A stretch of 64,000 bases of DNA from Clostridiales bacterium. GTDB lineage: Bacteria; Bacillota; Clostridia; Saccharofermentanales; Saccharofermentanaceae. Location: positions 1 to 64,000 of the forward strand of contig JAFXMZ010000028.1 in the NCBI GenBank assembly GCA_017529925.1. The letters are read 5' to 3'. The notes below the pieces were generated by a model. It was not told the origin of the DNA. It saw nothing but the letters and a program-made list of their open reading frames with translations, and ran no database searches. The number at the start of each line of letters is the position of its first letter. The stretch's first letter is position 1. The translations under genes were made by a program, and so were the position numbers. This document shows, in pieces, positions 28,401 through 39,700 of this stretch.

Positions 28401-29219
28401 GATATGCTTCTGAGCTATACGGTCGCCGTATACATCCTCTCTGGTCTTCAGATAATCGGCATAGGCTTCCCTGATATCATTTGTAAGTTCATCATCTCCG
28501 TCAAACTTGATATCTGTAAGTTCCGTAAGGAATGTCGTATGACGGCAGTGATCAGACCAGTATGTATCAAGGACCCTGATCTCGGTTATGGTAGGGCATC
28601 TCCCCTGCTCTTTAAAGAAATCCTGTGTAAACTTGATATCGGCGTTACTCATTGCAAGACCGAGATTACCGCGGAGTTCATAGAGCTTATCCTCGGAAAG
28701 GTCATTAAAACCATCAAGTATCTCGACTTCTGTAGGGATATCATACTTATCCTCGAGAGTCTCGGGCTTCTCAGGAGAAGCTTCACGGCACTCAACGGGA
28801 TTTATAAGATAATCGGCGATCTTTTTCTTCTCTTCATCAGTCAGGGATCCGTAGAATGCAACGATCTTTGCAGTCTTGACAAGAGGTCTCTCCTTCTGTG
28901 TCAGGAACTGAACGCACTGTGCTGCGGAGTCTGCACGCTGATCATACTGACCGGGCAAGGCTTCGATTATAAGGACATAGCAGCTGTCCTTGAGATCTAC
29001 ATCTTCATCATATACATCATCTACAGGGGGTTCTGAGAAAACGACCTTCTTGGCCTCCTCATATTCCTCGTCAGTTATCCCTGAAACATCATATCTGTTG
29101 ATGACACGGACACCTGTAAGCGTCTTGATACCGAGATCCGCCGTAATATCATTCAAAACACCTTTTGATTCAACGGCAAAATCCGCCTTCTTCTCAGACA
29201 AAACTCTACGAACCTGCAT
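25440..29219 (-). CDS. purL: Phosphoribosylformylglycinamidine synthase, single-chain form
   Basis: 1259 aa, the large PurL fusing synthetase and glutaminase. It converts FGAR, Gln and ATP to FGAM in purine synthesis. The order is a small N-terminal PurS-like region, two AIR-synthase-like halves (TETHNHPT-type KNETHNHPTEIEPFGGAATCLGG; later SIGGKDSMSG), and a C-terminal class I glutaminase with PGGFSAGDEPEGSG, the Cys elbow MLGICNGFQ and SHGEGRFVA. Clostridia often use this form rather than separate PurQ/S. No other purine genes are beside it. A -10 element and AAGGAG lie upstream. Confidence 0.97.
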   Translation of the reverse strand: MQVRRVLSEKKADFAVESKGVLNDITADLGIKTLTGVRVINRYDVSGITDEEYEEAKKVVFSEPPVDDVYDEDVDLKDSCYVLIIEALPGQYDQRADSAAQCVQFLTQKERPLVKTAKIVAFYGSLTDEEKKKIADYLINPVECREASPEKPETLEDKYDIPTEVEILDGFNDLSEDKLYELRGNLGLAMSNADIKFTQDFFKEQGRCPTITEIRVLDTYWSDHCRHTTFLTELTDIKFDGDDELTNDIREAYADYLKTREDVYGDRIAQKHICLMDIATMAMRKLKKDGKLADLDESEEINACSIKVKIKVDGEDKDYIFMFKNETHNHPTEIEPFGGAATCLGGAIRDPLSGRSYVYQAMRVTGAGDPTVPVSMTLKGKLSQKKIVRTAQAGYSSYGNQIGIATGQVDELYHPGYVAKRMEIGAVVGAAPAENIVRERPSAGDIVILLGGRTGRDGIGGATGSSKAHDEKSVLTCGAEVQKGNPPTERKLQRLFRNPEVTKLIIRCNDFGAGGVSVAIGELADGLKINLDLVPKKYEGLDGTEIAISESQERMAVVIHPADLDKFMGFAAVENLEATVVAEVTEEPVMKMVWNGKTIVDLPRSFIDTNGAKQYAEAEVLPADNENMYLDSKLPSYVPHDFKKSLAGALNSLEGCSRKGLTQRFDTTIGAGTAMMPFGGAYQTSPEEGMASKIPLDKGTTKDVSVMTYGFDPYFTEWNPFAGSYHAVVESLLKIMCMGVDPLKARLTFQEYFERMSSKEAWGKPLSALLGAYKAQLDFGTASIGGKDSMSGTFNDIHVPPTLVSFAVGMSTTDDLISATFNSPNQKAYVIKVARNGKGYYKKEHFLRVVKAFRELKDRGQILNAAVVRSAGIAARVAQMCFGNSLGFNFDPEFPEEELFKRSLGTIIVSVPNDRNAIDKIEMAGGKYLGHTNNYGHFSHGDNTADCGPMVLSYEGKLEPIFPTFAASAYMPCPVDLFTTDKTFKAAPGVLKGAKPKVIIPVMPGTNCEIDSARAFERAGGQADIFVIRNRNQEDITESLKTLADKISESNIVMLPGGFSAGDEPEGSGKFFAAAFRNQYITEAVRDLLFKRDGLMLGICNGFQSLIKLGLVPYGDIKELTSEDPTLTFNNIGRHQNSYVSTKIMSNNSPWLTQVKPGEIYKIPISHGEGRFVASRAQLDELIKNGQIATCYVDDMGNLAAGTDFNPNGSHLAIEGILSPDGRIFGKMGHSERYDPDLTKNIPGEKDQKIFESGIAYFM

Positions 29220-29254
29220 GGAGTATCTCCTTAATAAATAAGATTTACATAAGG

Positions 29255-29260
29255 ATTATA
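29255..29260 (-). promoter_or_regulatory. Probable -10 element for purL
   Basis: TATAAT on the - strand, 36 bases before the purL start. No good -35 is seen at 16-18 bp. No purine riboswitch or PurR box was recognised in this 115-base gap. Confidence 0.45.
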
Positions 29261-29326
29261 CACTAAATGAGGTCCTTATTATTCACAAAATAAAACCGCA
29301 GAAGAATATTTTTATGTGCACATCGA

Positions 29327-29348
29327 AAAGCCTTTTATCCGAGGCTTT
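29327..29348 (-). terminator. Weak terminator-like hairpin at the end of bcp
   Basis: AAAGCCT and AGGCTTT form a 7-bp stem with an 8-base loop that includes the bcp stop codon; on the - strand it is followed by a short T run. It would end the fibre-operon transcript before purL. Confidence 0.45.
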
Positions 29349-29790
29349 CAAGCATATCAGAAGCATTATCGGCGGCCTTTACATTTCCGAAAGCCTTCTC
29401 TATGACACCGTTTTCATCGATCAGGTATGTAGACCTTACGACACCCATAGTTACCTTGCCGTAATTCTTCTTCTCTTTCCAGACATCATAAGCCTTTATG
29501 ACAGACAGTTCCGTATCAGAAAGAAGTGTAAAAGGCAGCCCGAACTTCTCCTCAAACTTTTTGTGAGATGAGACCGAATCCTTCGAGACTCCGAGGATTA
29601 CAGCTCCCTTTTCCCTGAACTGAGGCATCAGTTCTCCGAACGAACATGCCTGCTTTGTACATCCCGGAGTATTATCTTTCGGATAAAAATACAGAATGAC
29701 CTTCTGACCTCTGTAATCCTTAAGATTCCTTATCTCACCATTCTGATCCGAAAGCGAGAATTCCGGCGCTTTCTGACCGATTTCGAGCAT
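29335..29790 (-). CDS. bcp: Thioredoxin-dependent thiol peroxidase (Bcp/PrxQ)
   Basis: 151 aa, atypical 2-Cys peroxiredoxin reducing H2O2 and organic peroxides. The motif PGCTKQACSF contains the peroxidatic Cys and, five residues later, the resolving Cys of the PrxQ type. YPKDNTPGCT precedes it. It lies 13 bases after the GH17-like gene and so probably ends the giant-protein operon; its role there may simply be stress protection. Confidence 0.93.
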   Translation of the reverse strand: MLEIGQKAPEFSLSDQNGEIRNLKDYRGQKVILYFYPKDNTPGCTKQACSFGELMPQFREKGAVILGVSKDSVSSHKKFEEKFGLPFTLLSDTELSVIKAYDVWKEKKNYGKVTMGVVRSTYLIDENGVIEKAFGNVKAADNASDMLESLG

Positions 29791-29803
29791 ATATATCCCC
29801 CTG

Positions 29804-30709
29804 CTAAAACTTCTTTTCGCGTTTCAGGTCATAAAGACCGAAATTACACTCGGACGAATTCCTTGAAGGCCCTTTCCACGGCTCATCAAATGCCTCGAAA
29901 AGGAATGCTATGATCTTTTCATCCTCTATCCACTTAGTGACTTCTTCGATATAACGCTTCTGGCAATACGAAGACTGACGGAGGATGCTCTTTCCCTCTA
30001 TCATATCGAAAACCGGATTCTCCGAATCTGAGCTCCACCCTATCTCTGTAAAAATTACCTGTTTATCGGGGAACAGGCATCTTATCTTATCAAGATGACG
30101 CTTATTGGTGTCAACCGCTTTATCTACAGGTATGGATTCATGATAAGGATAGCTGTGAACACTGACGATATCCATATACTCCGGAAGGCTCTTAAGCAAA
30201 GGCCACTCATTATGACCTTCACAGAATGTAACCGGCTTCCCCAGTTCCTTAAATGCTTTTGCATGTTTTATAAGTCTTGCCTCGAGAACATTATGCTGTC
30301 CCCATGAAGGAGTATTCTCATTTCCGACAGATACGGCACATATCTGTTCATCGAACTCTCGTACAAGCTCGATAAGCTTCTGCTCTTCCCCGTCATTGCG
30401 CTGCCTGTGCGCAAGAAGTTCATCCGCTGAATATTCCTGATTTTCGAAGGGACATCCCGGATTATTGACTTCATTTAATGAATCGATACCGACCATGACC
30501 TTCATGTCATAGCCTTTATCCCTTATCGTTTCCAATACATATCTGGCATGGATATTGGGATCATAAAGACGGATATACTTATAACCGTCATTATGAAGGA
30601 TGGAGAGATCCTCCTCGACATTTTCACGGGAAGGAGGAACAGTCGAGGGCGACTGTCCCTCCCTGTAACCCGAATAACAAATTGCTCTTCCGTACTCAAG
30701 ATGATCCAT
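29804..30709 (-). CDS. GH17-like beta-1,3-glucan-active enzyme, no signal peptide
   Basis: 301 aa TIM-barrel glycoside hydrolase. The acid/base region is AVSVGNENTPSWG and the nucleophile region FTEIGWSSDSE, as in family GH17; EAFDEPWKG near the C-terminus also fits. GH17 members hydrolyse or transglycosylate beta-1,3-glucans. There is no signal peptide, so it appears cytosolic. It starts 27 bases after the giant surface-protein gene with no terminator between, with AGGAG upstream, suggesting joint transcription. The actual substrate cannot be told. Confidence 0.72.
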   Translation of the reverse strand: MDHLEYGRAICYSGYREGQSPSTVPPSRENVEEDLSILHNDGYKYIRLYDPNIHARYVLETIRDKGYDMKVMVGIDSLNEVNNPGCPFENQEYSADELLAHRQRNDGEEQKLIELVREFDEQICAVSVGNENTPSWGQHNVLEARLIKHAKAFKELGKPVTFCEGHNEWPLLKSLPEYMDIVSVHSYPYHESIPVDKAVDTNKRHLDKIRCLFPDKQVIFTEIGWSSDSENPVFDMIEGKSILRQSSYCQKRYIEEVTKWIEDEKIIAFLFEAFDEPWKGPSRNSSECNFGLYDLKREKKF

Positions 30710-30736
30710 ATGATCTCCTATATCAGAATGACCGGA

Positions 30737-33700
30737 TTATGTCCCTGATTCAATAACTTCGGGATTGACCTTTGCATTCGTATAGATCAGGTAATCGTTG
30801 CAGAGCGAAGGAACATAATAGGAATTAGCTGCACTGTCAGCTTCCGCAAACATCTTCGCCTCAACAGATACTCTGTAGTTCGAATACATAAGTCCGTTGT
30901 TATTAAACAGATCATCTCCAGTCTTGACCTCAAAGTCGATCGGGAACAGGAACCTTCCGTCAGAGATATCTCCGAGTGTCTTGACCTGATCTGCTCTTAC
31001 CCTGATCGTGTATACATCAGACGACTTCGTAACCTTATAGAGCATATTTCCGTAAGCATCATTTGTTGTCTTCTCGTTGCCCTGCATAGACTGATCGAAA
31101 ATGACAACATCATTAAGTCCGTATATCTTCATATTCTCGATATAGGTATCGATCGGCAGATACTGATTGTAGTTGAGCTTTCTGGAAAGCCTTACCGTGA
31201 TCTCAATATAATCACCTTTCTCCTTAAGCTTACTTACATCATACTGAGCCTGGGTATGAATGAGGCTCTTGTTATCCTCGATCTCCTCGAGAGGATTGAT
31301 ACCGAGCTCGCTGTAAGGTCCGGCAAGTTCTCCTGTCGTCCTGACTGCATTGTATGTAAGAGTAGCCTTCTTGAGGTCAGCCGTATAATACCTGTTAATC
31401 TCATTATCGTATTTCCAGGAAGAAGCACTGTATGTAGCAGACTCTGCGGTCGATCCGATATTGGAATAACCGACGACTCTGGAACCTACTCCGGAGTTCT
31501 CGTCTTCATTCGCAGGGAACTGGTAGACAAGATCATCAGGATCTTCATAAGTAAGATAATAACCGACATCGATAGTTACAGAATATCCGTTTGCCGCATT
31601 GGAAATCTCACTGATGAGATTCTTATTATTACGGAGTTCAACGTGATTCTCTGTAACGATATCCTGATATCCTGTGATCGGATATGCTGTACCGGTCTTG
31701 CCTGCACCCTTGTAGTAATCATATGTAAGGATGTTGACAGTCGGAGGCGCTATCGTATTTACACCATATTCAGACTGTCCGCCTACAGTAGACTTCTTGT
31801 CATAAGTCGCAAGGAACGTCTGATAGATGGTTGCATAATTTGAACTTGCGCTCATGTTATTAGCAACGCTCTGCTTCTGTTCAGCCGTGCCGTTGAGTCC
31901 GATCGTAGATGTCATCGTAACCTGCAGTCTCTTATTGCTGCTGTTCATCTCGAGGTCTCCTGTTGCAGAGGTAACGCTCATCGTAAGACTATTGGTGAAC
32001 AGGTTACCTGTAAACAGACCTACTGTTTTATTGGCATTCTTTACAACCTGGTTAGGACGCCATCCTTCATCATTATCATCGATCTTCGTGAGCTTATCCA
32101 GTGAACGGATCTCATAATGATAGATGTTGGAATCAGATGTATTCTTCGGTGTAAAGATCGTAAGATAATAGACTTCAGGCTCGACTGCTGAAACAGATGT
32201 TACGGCATACTTCTGATCATTTGTCAGAGCATTGTCCTCTTCTGTATCTTCTATGAACCTGTAGTAATCATTTCCTGATCTGACAATAGCCCTCGGATCA
32301 TCCGAAGTTGTAGGTATCAGGTTCCTCGGAGTATTGTCACCCGGCTGCCCTACTGTAACGGTCATCAGGTTATTGAGCGGAGCTGCAGTAAAGTAATCAG
32401 ATCCGTTAACGAATGTATGCAGATCGATAACATCTCCGTTTGGAGCATCATCGAGATAATAATACTTATCCTTATTATTGGCATCGACGAGTACCATCCT
32501 GGTGCCTGAAGGCCAGTCACCGGAATGCTTATTAACAGACAGCGCCTTATTGATATTGCACAGGACACTGTCACCACTGTTTATAGCATCCTTCCACTCT
32601 GCCGGCGTTCTGTTGTAGATATACTCAAACCTGATAGTTACAGGGTTTCCGAGATTCTCGAAAACAACGTTGCCGTTATATCCGCTGTACGCATCGTCAT
32701 AATACTCAGTTCCGTTAAGGATAGCTGCATTAAATCTGAACTGCAGGAGTTTCTTGACATATACCGGAACATACAGATGATATGCAACTTTTGTATTATC
32801 GCTCGGATCAAGGAACTGAACATCGATAAGTGAGAACTGAGCAACATTCTGATCAGCATTATCAACACTGGCAGGTGTCATCCTGAAGTAATTCTGGTTA
32901 CCTATTACTACCCGCTTCAGGTTCGCACTGTTCGATGCGGGATCAATGACAAACTGAGTACCGTCATATGTGCACTTATTAAGCGATACCCTGTGCATAT
33001 CATTATTGACAGCATAGTTCTCGCCCTTGGTATTAGCAAGGACATTGATATAAGTATTTATCATATCAGTTACTGCAGTATAGTCATTATCATCGATAAC
33101 GAGCAGCGGGAAGTTGTAGGTCGACGGAACCGTATCCTTCGGGAATTCAGCATAAGCCGTCGAGAACTTATTCCTGATATTAGTCTGCGTAGCGGCAGAA
33201 ACAACATTGAAGTTCGTATAAGCACCTACTGCATTGGAATTTCGTTCTCTTATGATCTTTGTAAATATAGATGCATCATAAGTAAGCTTACTGACCGCAT
33301 CGCCGGTCAGATACTGATTAGACGGATCAATGAGCCTCTTGGGACTCGTATTGACATAAGGATAATTATTGATCGTCGAAGACCCTGATTCGATCATATA
33401 CTCATTCGGATCAACATTGTCATCATCATTTACACCTGAAGCGATGATATTCTTATTAGCCGTTAAGCAGACGCCTTCATAATCGGCAAAGATTACATAA
33501 CCTCCGGATCCGTATCTGGAAGTATTAGTATCAGCATAATTACCGACCATCTGAGACTGCTTATGGTAATTCATATTTACAAGATCATTATCCGACAGTC
33601 CCTGCTTTGAAAGGCCTGCGATCTTTATGACCTTGCTTCCGTTATTACCAACGATATTACCGTAAGCAGTCATATTTCCGTCAGGAGAAGTAAACTGGAT

Positions 33701-36700
33701 ATTATTAGTCAGGATATTATAACCGCTAAGGGATTTATTCAATCCACCAATGAGGCCTCCTGCCCTGTTATTGATCTTGATCCTGATACCGTTAACGGAA
33801 GTATCGCAGATCTTTGCAGTATATGTATCCGAACCGGAGATATAACCGGCAATACCGCCTGCATTTTTGTAGCTGTAGAGCATATATCCGGATACGTTAC
33901 AGTTCTTAACATCAAACTTGTTATTCAGATTCGAAGCATAACCCAATATGCCGCCGGCACCTCCATAATTATCAGACGAGGTATTTGCCAGTTTCTCTCC
34001 CTGAATAGTATGAGGAACAGAAGTTGTACTCTTTACAATAGAATCCGTAACCCCGATATAACATGTACTACTCTCGCTCGAACCGATGATACCGCCGGAC
34101 TTATGACCGATGATATCAACATTAAAGATATTGCACTTATCGATAATAGTATTGTAATCAATGTGATCATCACCCGAACTGCCGATCATAGTAGACGAAT
34201 TAGTATTGACCTGCCCGATAAGTCCGCCGACACGAACAGTCTCATAGGCCTTATTTGTCGGATAAGATGAAGGCTCGGTATAACCTATATAAGAGTAATA
34301 ATCATTACCCGGAGTCAAAGAACCTATTGTAATATCATGCAGATAGACAGGACCGTTGTTTGAACTCGTCGCAGCATAACCTACAATACCACCTGTAGCA
34401 TTATCGGTAATAGATCCGCTTGCAAAAGCAAGATCAGTCTTGATATCAGGCTCTGAAATGGTAACATCACTGATTTCAAGAGATGTCTGTTCAGACCTTC
34501 CTATAAGGCCGCCTGTATAAATACCTGATGAAACTTCAAGATCTGAAGTGGTAATATTATTTATATATGTGATCGCACCTTTATCATTCTCCGACTTATT
34601 GAAACCTAATAATCCTCCGGTATTCCTTACACCGTAAACTTTGAGGTCTGAAAGGTTCATATCAGCGATAGAGACAACAAATATGTCACTTCCATGTGAA
34701 TTACCTGACCTGTATACAACGTTACCGGCCAGTCCGCCAACTGAAACATATTTATTGCTGTTGATACTTGAATTGTGCGAACAATAATTACCGGTGGAAG
34801 CATCGATAACTTCGGATCTGACCTTACCCGTCAAAGTAAAATTCCTGATCTGATGTTCAGTATCAGTCGGGTCGATATTATCGTATCTTCCACCGCTTGC
34901 AGTTCCAACCGCACATGTCTTGTTCATCATCATTGCATCGATAAAACCAAATCCCGGAGTATCATTTGCAACGGCATATTTATCATAACTCCCGTTGTAA
35001 CTGTAAAGGCTCATATTAAGATTGATGGTATTACCGTTTCCTTCGATACCGAAGAGGTGAACTAACATATCCTGATAAGTTTCTGTCCAGCTGTTGCCAC
35101 CACCGCTTATAAAATTATCATAACCAAGACATCCCAGACCCCTGAATCCGTCAGGCATATAATAGACTGTATTATCGCCTGTAAATTCAAGGTAAAGATA
35201 GGAATACTGCTGTGTCAGCGAGAATGCAACATAACCGAGTTCCTTGCCGGTAATATTATTATAATAATTTGCATCATACTGATTTGCAGCATGACCTGCC
35301 GTTACAGTCGGTAGCTTCGGAGTATACTTCCCGATGATATATGGAATAGCTTCCAGACCGTGCTGATATGAATGATTGGTATCACCACCGCTTCGGTTAA
35401 ACTGAGCATTATCAGTCTTTGCATTTGAATAATCAGCATAGGAAGCCTGACCGGAAACAGGCTCAGGTATATTACCACCGCCGCAGTTTCCTACATAAGA
35501 ATAATCGGCAACATGCGTAGCCCTATACTTAAAATACGGAGATATACCATAATCACCGGTATTCAGAAAACCTCCTACAGGCTTATTATAGTTACTTGGA
35601 TAATAAATTGGATTATTGTTAATTGAACCCTTGTTTCTGTCTTGTCTTTGCAGGAAGTTTGAACCGCCAAGACCGCTCTGCGTAACAAGTGACATTACGT
35701 AAAGAGACTGGGCATTAGGTATATCAAGATCAATACGTATAAACCTTCTGAAATCCTGAGATTCAGTAAAGCCGGACGTTCTCTCAGGGACACTGTGCTC
35801 ACTGTCAGTCGTAAACATTTCAAGATGATCACTGATGTCAGCGATAGAATAGTTCTTCGTCCCGTTTCTCATGGTAACAGGCTGACTGTATTTCTCATAC
35901 TGAGTATCGACTGCTATAGAAGAATAATCATCAGCATTTGAAGGATCAGGATCGGATGAACTTGTCTTGATATAGACACCATCACGGGTTCCGTTTTCAA
36001 AAGGACGGTAAGCATCACCTTCTGTAAAGACAGCACCGTTTATAACCCTTCCTACTATAGGATTAACATAAAGCCACTTCATATTCGGGACTTTATTAGC
36101 CGCATCCGTATAGAGAAGATTGGTATTATTACTGTTGTCCTTAACTGTCGTAGGACTAAGGCCGGAGATAGAATTCCAGAGAGCATCACTTGCCCTGTAT
36201 TTCTCCATTCCCCTGAAGATAAGAGACCCTTTAATAACAACTCCAACATATCCGCCGACAGGAATAGCTACAGCATAATTACCCTTAACCTTAATGTGAC
36301 TGTTGCCGAAAGAGACAGTAACATTATCTATAATGTTATCACCGCCCTGTATCTTTCCGATAACAGCACCATAAGCTTTTCCACCACTGTTATAACCATA
36401 AGTAAACAATGAAGCAGAGCTCTGGTCGATAGTTATATCACTTTGTGCATCGACTACGATATTAAGATCCTTTACAACGCTTCCGTTACTCTGATAAATA
36501 AGAGGGTCGCTGCCCTGCAGGACTATAGTGGAATTATTACCTACGATAACGCCTCTGAATACATTCGCTTCAGTATTAGTACTTCCAAAGCCCTTGAAAT
36601 TACTCGGCAGTGTTATAGTGCTGCCTGATTCGAGCTTATAGAAAGCACCTGCAAGATAATTACTGACAACTGCCTTGTCATAACCATTAGTTCCGTCACA

Positions 36701-39700
36701 GACATATTTGCCTGAAGAAGAATTAAAAGTATAGACACTGTCTCCGTAATCATCCCACTTCTTCTGCTTGAGCGAAGTTGCATTCCAGGTAGTATTAGCA
36801 GCGTTGAGATTAGGAAGAGTAATAGTTACCTCAGACGAATAAGAACCGTTCATGATATTTACTATATTCGTAAAATCTGCAGGACTCGTAAGTATATACG
36901 GATCATTATATGTTCCGCATCCGGACATCGTAAGATCTGCATGATTAACTTTGATCTGATACTTTTTCTCAGAATCGACATTGTCTGCAGTGCTTACATC
37001 ATATACATAAGGAAGGAATCCCGAGAAATCCGTAGGATTAGTCCCAACTGGCTGCGCATAGTTCGTATAGACATCACCGGGCTGATCCTTATACCAGAAT
37101 TCAAGATTATAATACTGATTTCTTGTGGTGCTGTCGCTTATCTCAGAACCATATGTAACACCCTGGGATGCAGTTCTCGAATAAGATCCGCCGTTATCTG
37201 TCCAGTCCTCGGAAAGATTAAAGTTATAAACACCGGAGCCTGAAGAATACATCAGGCTGTTCAGGAAAGTAGCTCTTGTAAACAGCGAGCTCTTAGTACC
37301 GTATACACTGTCGAGACCATAGGCATCGTTATCATTCGCTATCCTGCCGTCGAGTCTGATATTACTGAATGAAACATTAATATTAGTCGCATTCTGTGAA
37401 CCGGCATTACCGATAAGGCTGCTTCCGATCTTCTCATTGTCCTGATATACATTTGTATTCTTTATGTTCTTAACATTGATCGTCGTAAATCCGCCGATCT
37501 TATTGATAAGGAGCGGTGCATACTCGGTAGAACTTATACCGCTGACTTTGATCCCCGCGAGATTTAGATATCCGCTGACATTGAAAGTTGACATCTCGGC
37601 TGCAGAATCACCATAGATCGATCCGAAAATCAGCGCACCGGATTCCTTACTGCCTGTCCTTCCTGCAAGACCGACATTTCCCATAAGGTTCACGGTACCG
37701 ACAATATTACATGTTCCGAAGACGTTCCTCAGGAGTCCGCAATGCATCAGATGATGCTGTGTCATTGAATCCAAAGTATTGTCATAAAGAGACGTCCTCT
37801 TGTATCCGTAAGTCTCTGAATTACTCTTGACTTGTTCACTGGCTTCGAACTCAGAATTATAGAACTTGAATGTACCATTGATATTGATCGTTCCGCTGTA
37901 ATCAACAGGATACCAGCTGTAGCCTGTCATATCATAATTACCGGAAGGAATGCTCGTAGTAGAACCGTTGATCCAACCGGTCGTAAAATACGTCTTTATA
38001 CTGCTGTGAGCATAAAGATGCAATGCCCATCTCATAAGAAGTTCGGGATCACTGCTGCCATCCCTGATAACATCGAGATCATAATAATAACGTGTATTGG
38101 GATTAGGTACATTACCCCTGTTAGTCTGGGCGATATAGGAATTACTGCTGTTTGTCCCGTCAGTAACAAAGCCCGTATTAACAGAAACGACACCCTGACC
38201 GTTAGAAAGGACCTTTCCGTCAAATGCGCTGTATGCAACAAGCTCATCGAAAACACACCCTGATGCGAGACCGGACAGTTTATCGGCCGTGCTGATATTT
38301 GCATCGATATTGTATGCCTTCTTACCGTTGGAATCGGCAAGTATCTCAAGATAAACGGCAGAGTTAGAAGCGACACCTCTGTTGATGATCATACCGAAAG
38401 ATCTGGCGTTAGCAGAAGTGACAGTAATATCGTTTATGCTGATACCTTCTTTGTGGACATAGATCGTAGTATCGTTAGCTGCGTCATATTGTTCTATCTC
38501 ATATGGCTCCACTTTCCAGTATCCTGTTCCGTTATATACAAGACCTGCAAGGTCACCCTTATTGGCTGAAGTACCGGTTAAAGTAACAGAAGAACCGTTG
38601 TTGACCTGGACATTATGGAATACGGGATTAACATTAAGCCATGAATAACCCAGCATACCGCCTATGGAAACATCAGAACCCGAACTTCCGGCCGAAGATA
38701 TCGTAAGTCCGTTGATATTGATGCTCTCAAGGTCCATTTCCCTCTGGCTCGTACCCGAATACTCGGCAATAGCAGCAATAAGTCCGCCGATCTTATTTGT
38801 GGTATTGGCAGAAGTCTTTGTTATATTCCCCGATACATCGATATTATGGAATACCCATGAAGCAGACTGAGAATTGTGAGCTATCCATCCGATGATACCG
38901 CCATAGCAGCTGTCAGCATTTGTATTGCTGACAGAAGTATTGCAGGCAGCACTTGAATTCTCGATATCTATCTCACTGACGGAAGATGCGATCTGACCGA
39001 TCAGTCCGCCGTAATAGATATGCTTGTCACCTTCAAGCACATAATTAGTCGAATGTGCTCCGTCAGTTACTGTATCAGCAAGATGAACACCATCAAGAAT
39101 GACATAGCCTGTAGAACGTCCTGCCAGAGAACCGACATATGCATTATCCCTTAATGCCTTAGTATAGACATTGCCGGTAAGAGTTACATTGGAAGCCGTC
39201 TGTGATGAACTGTCAGTAATACCGAAGAGACCAAGATATATATGACGGTATATCTTTCCGAATCCCTCTGCAGAATGCGAGGTGATCGCAGTATCACCGA
39301 TATAACCATAAGGTTCACCGATCGAAAGATTAATTGTATGGCCATTACCGTTGAAATAACCGGTAAATGAACACTTATAGGAATCTTCAATACTGATAGT
39401 CTCAAAATTGTCCCTTGTGAATGTACTGATACCAACACCGGACAGATCTATATCAGAGGTCAGCCCGATAGTTGCATCAAGAAGATCGGAGCTGCCGTCA
39501 AATCTCAGTACTCCATCATACTGACTGTCAAACATCTGCATATAAAGGGCGATATCTACAAAATCAGCAACAGAGCCTACAGCGTAGAATTCTTCCCATG
39601 TCTCAGGATCAGTAGACGTCGAGATATCAGGAACAGTAACACAATGACCGATCTCATCAACAGTAAAGACGACATTACCGCCGATCGTCTCTTCTGTTTC

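Noticed and set aside
30737-30900. Sortase anchor at the C-terminus of the giant protein
   Set aside because: The last residues (NPEVIESGT) have no LPxTG, hydrophobic helix or basic tail.
35322-35327. GTATAC within the giant gene (also at 6621-6626)
   Set aside because: Single occurrences in coding sequence, expected by chance; no partners at 22 or 30 bp.
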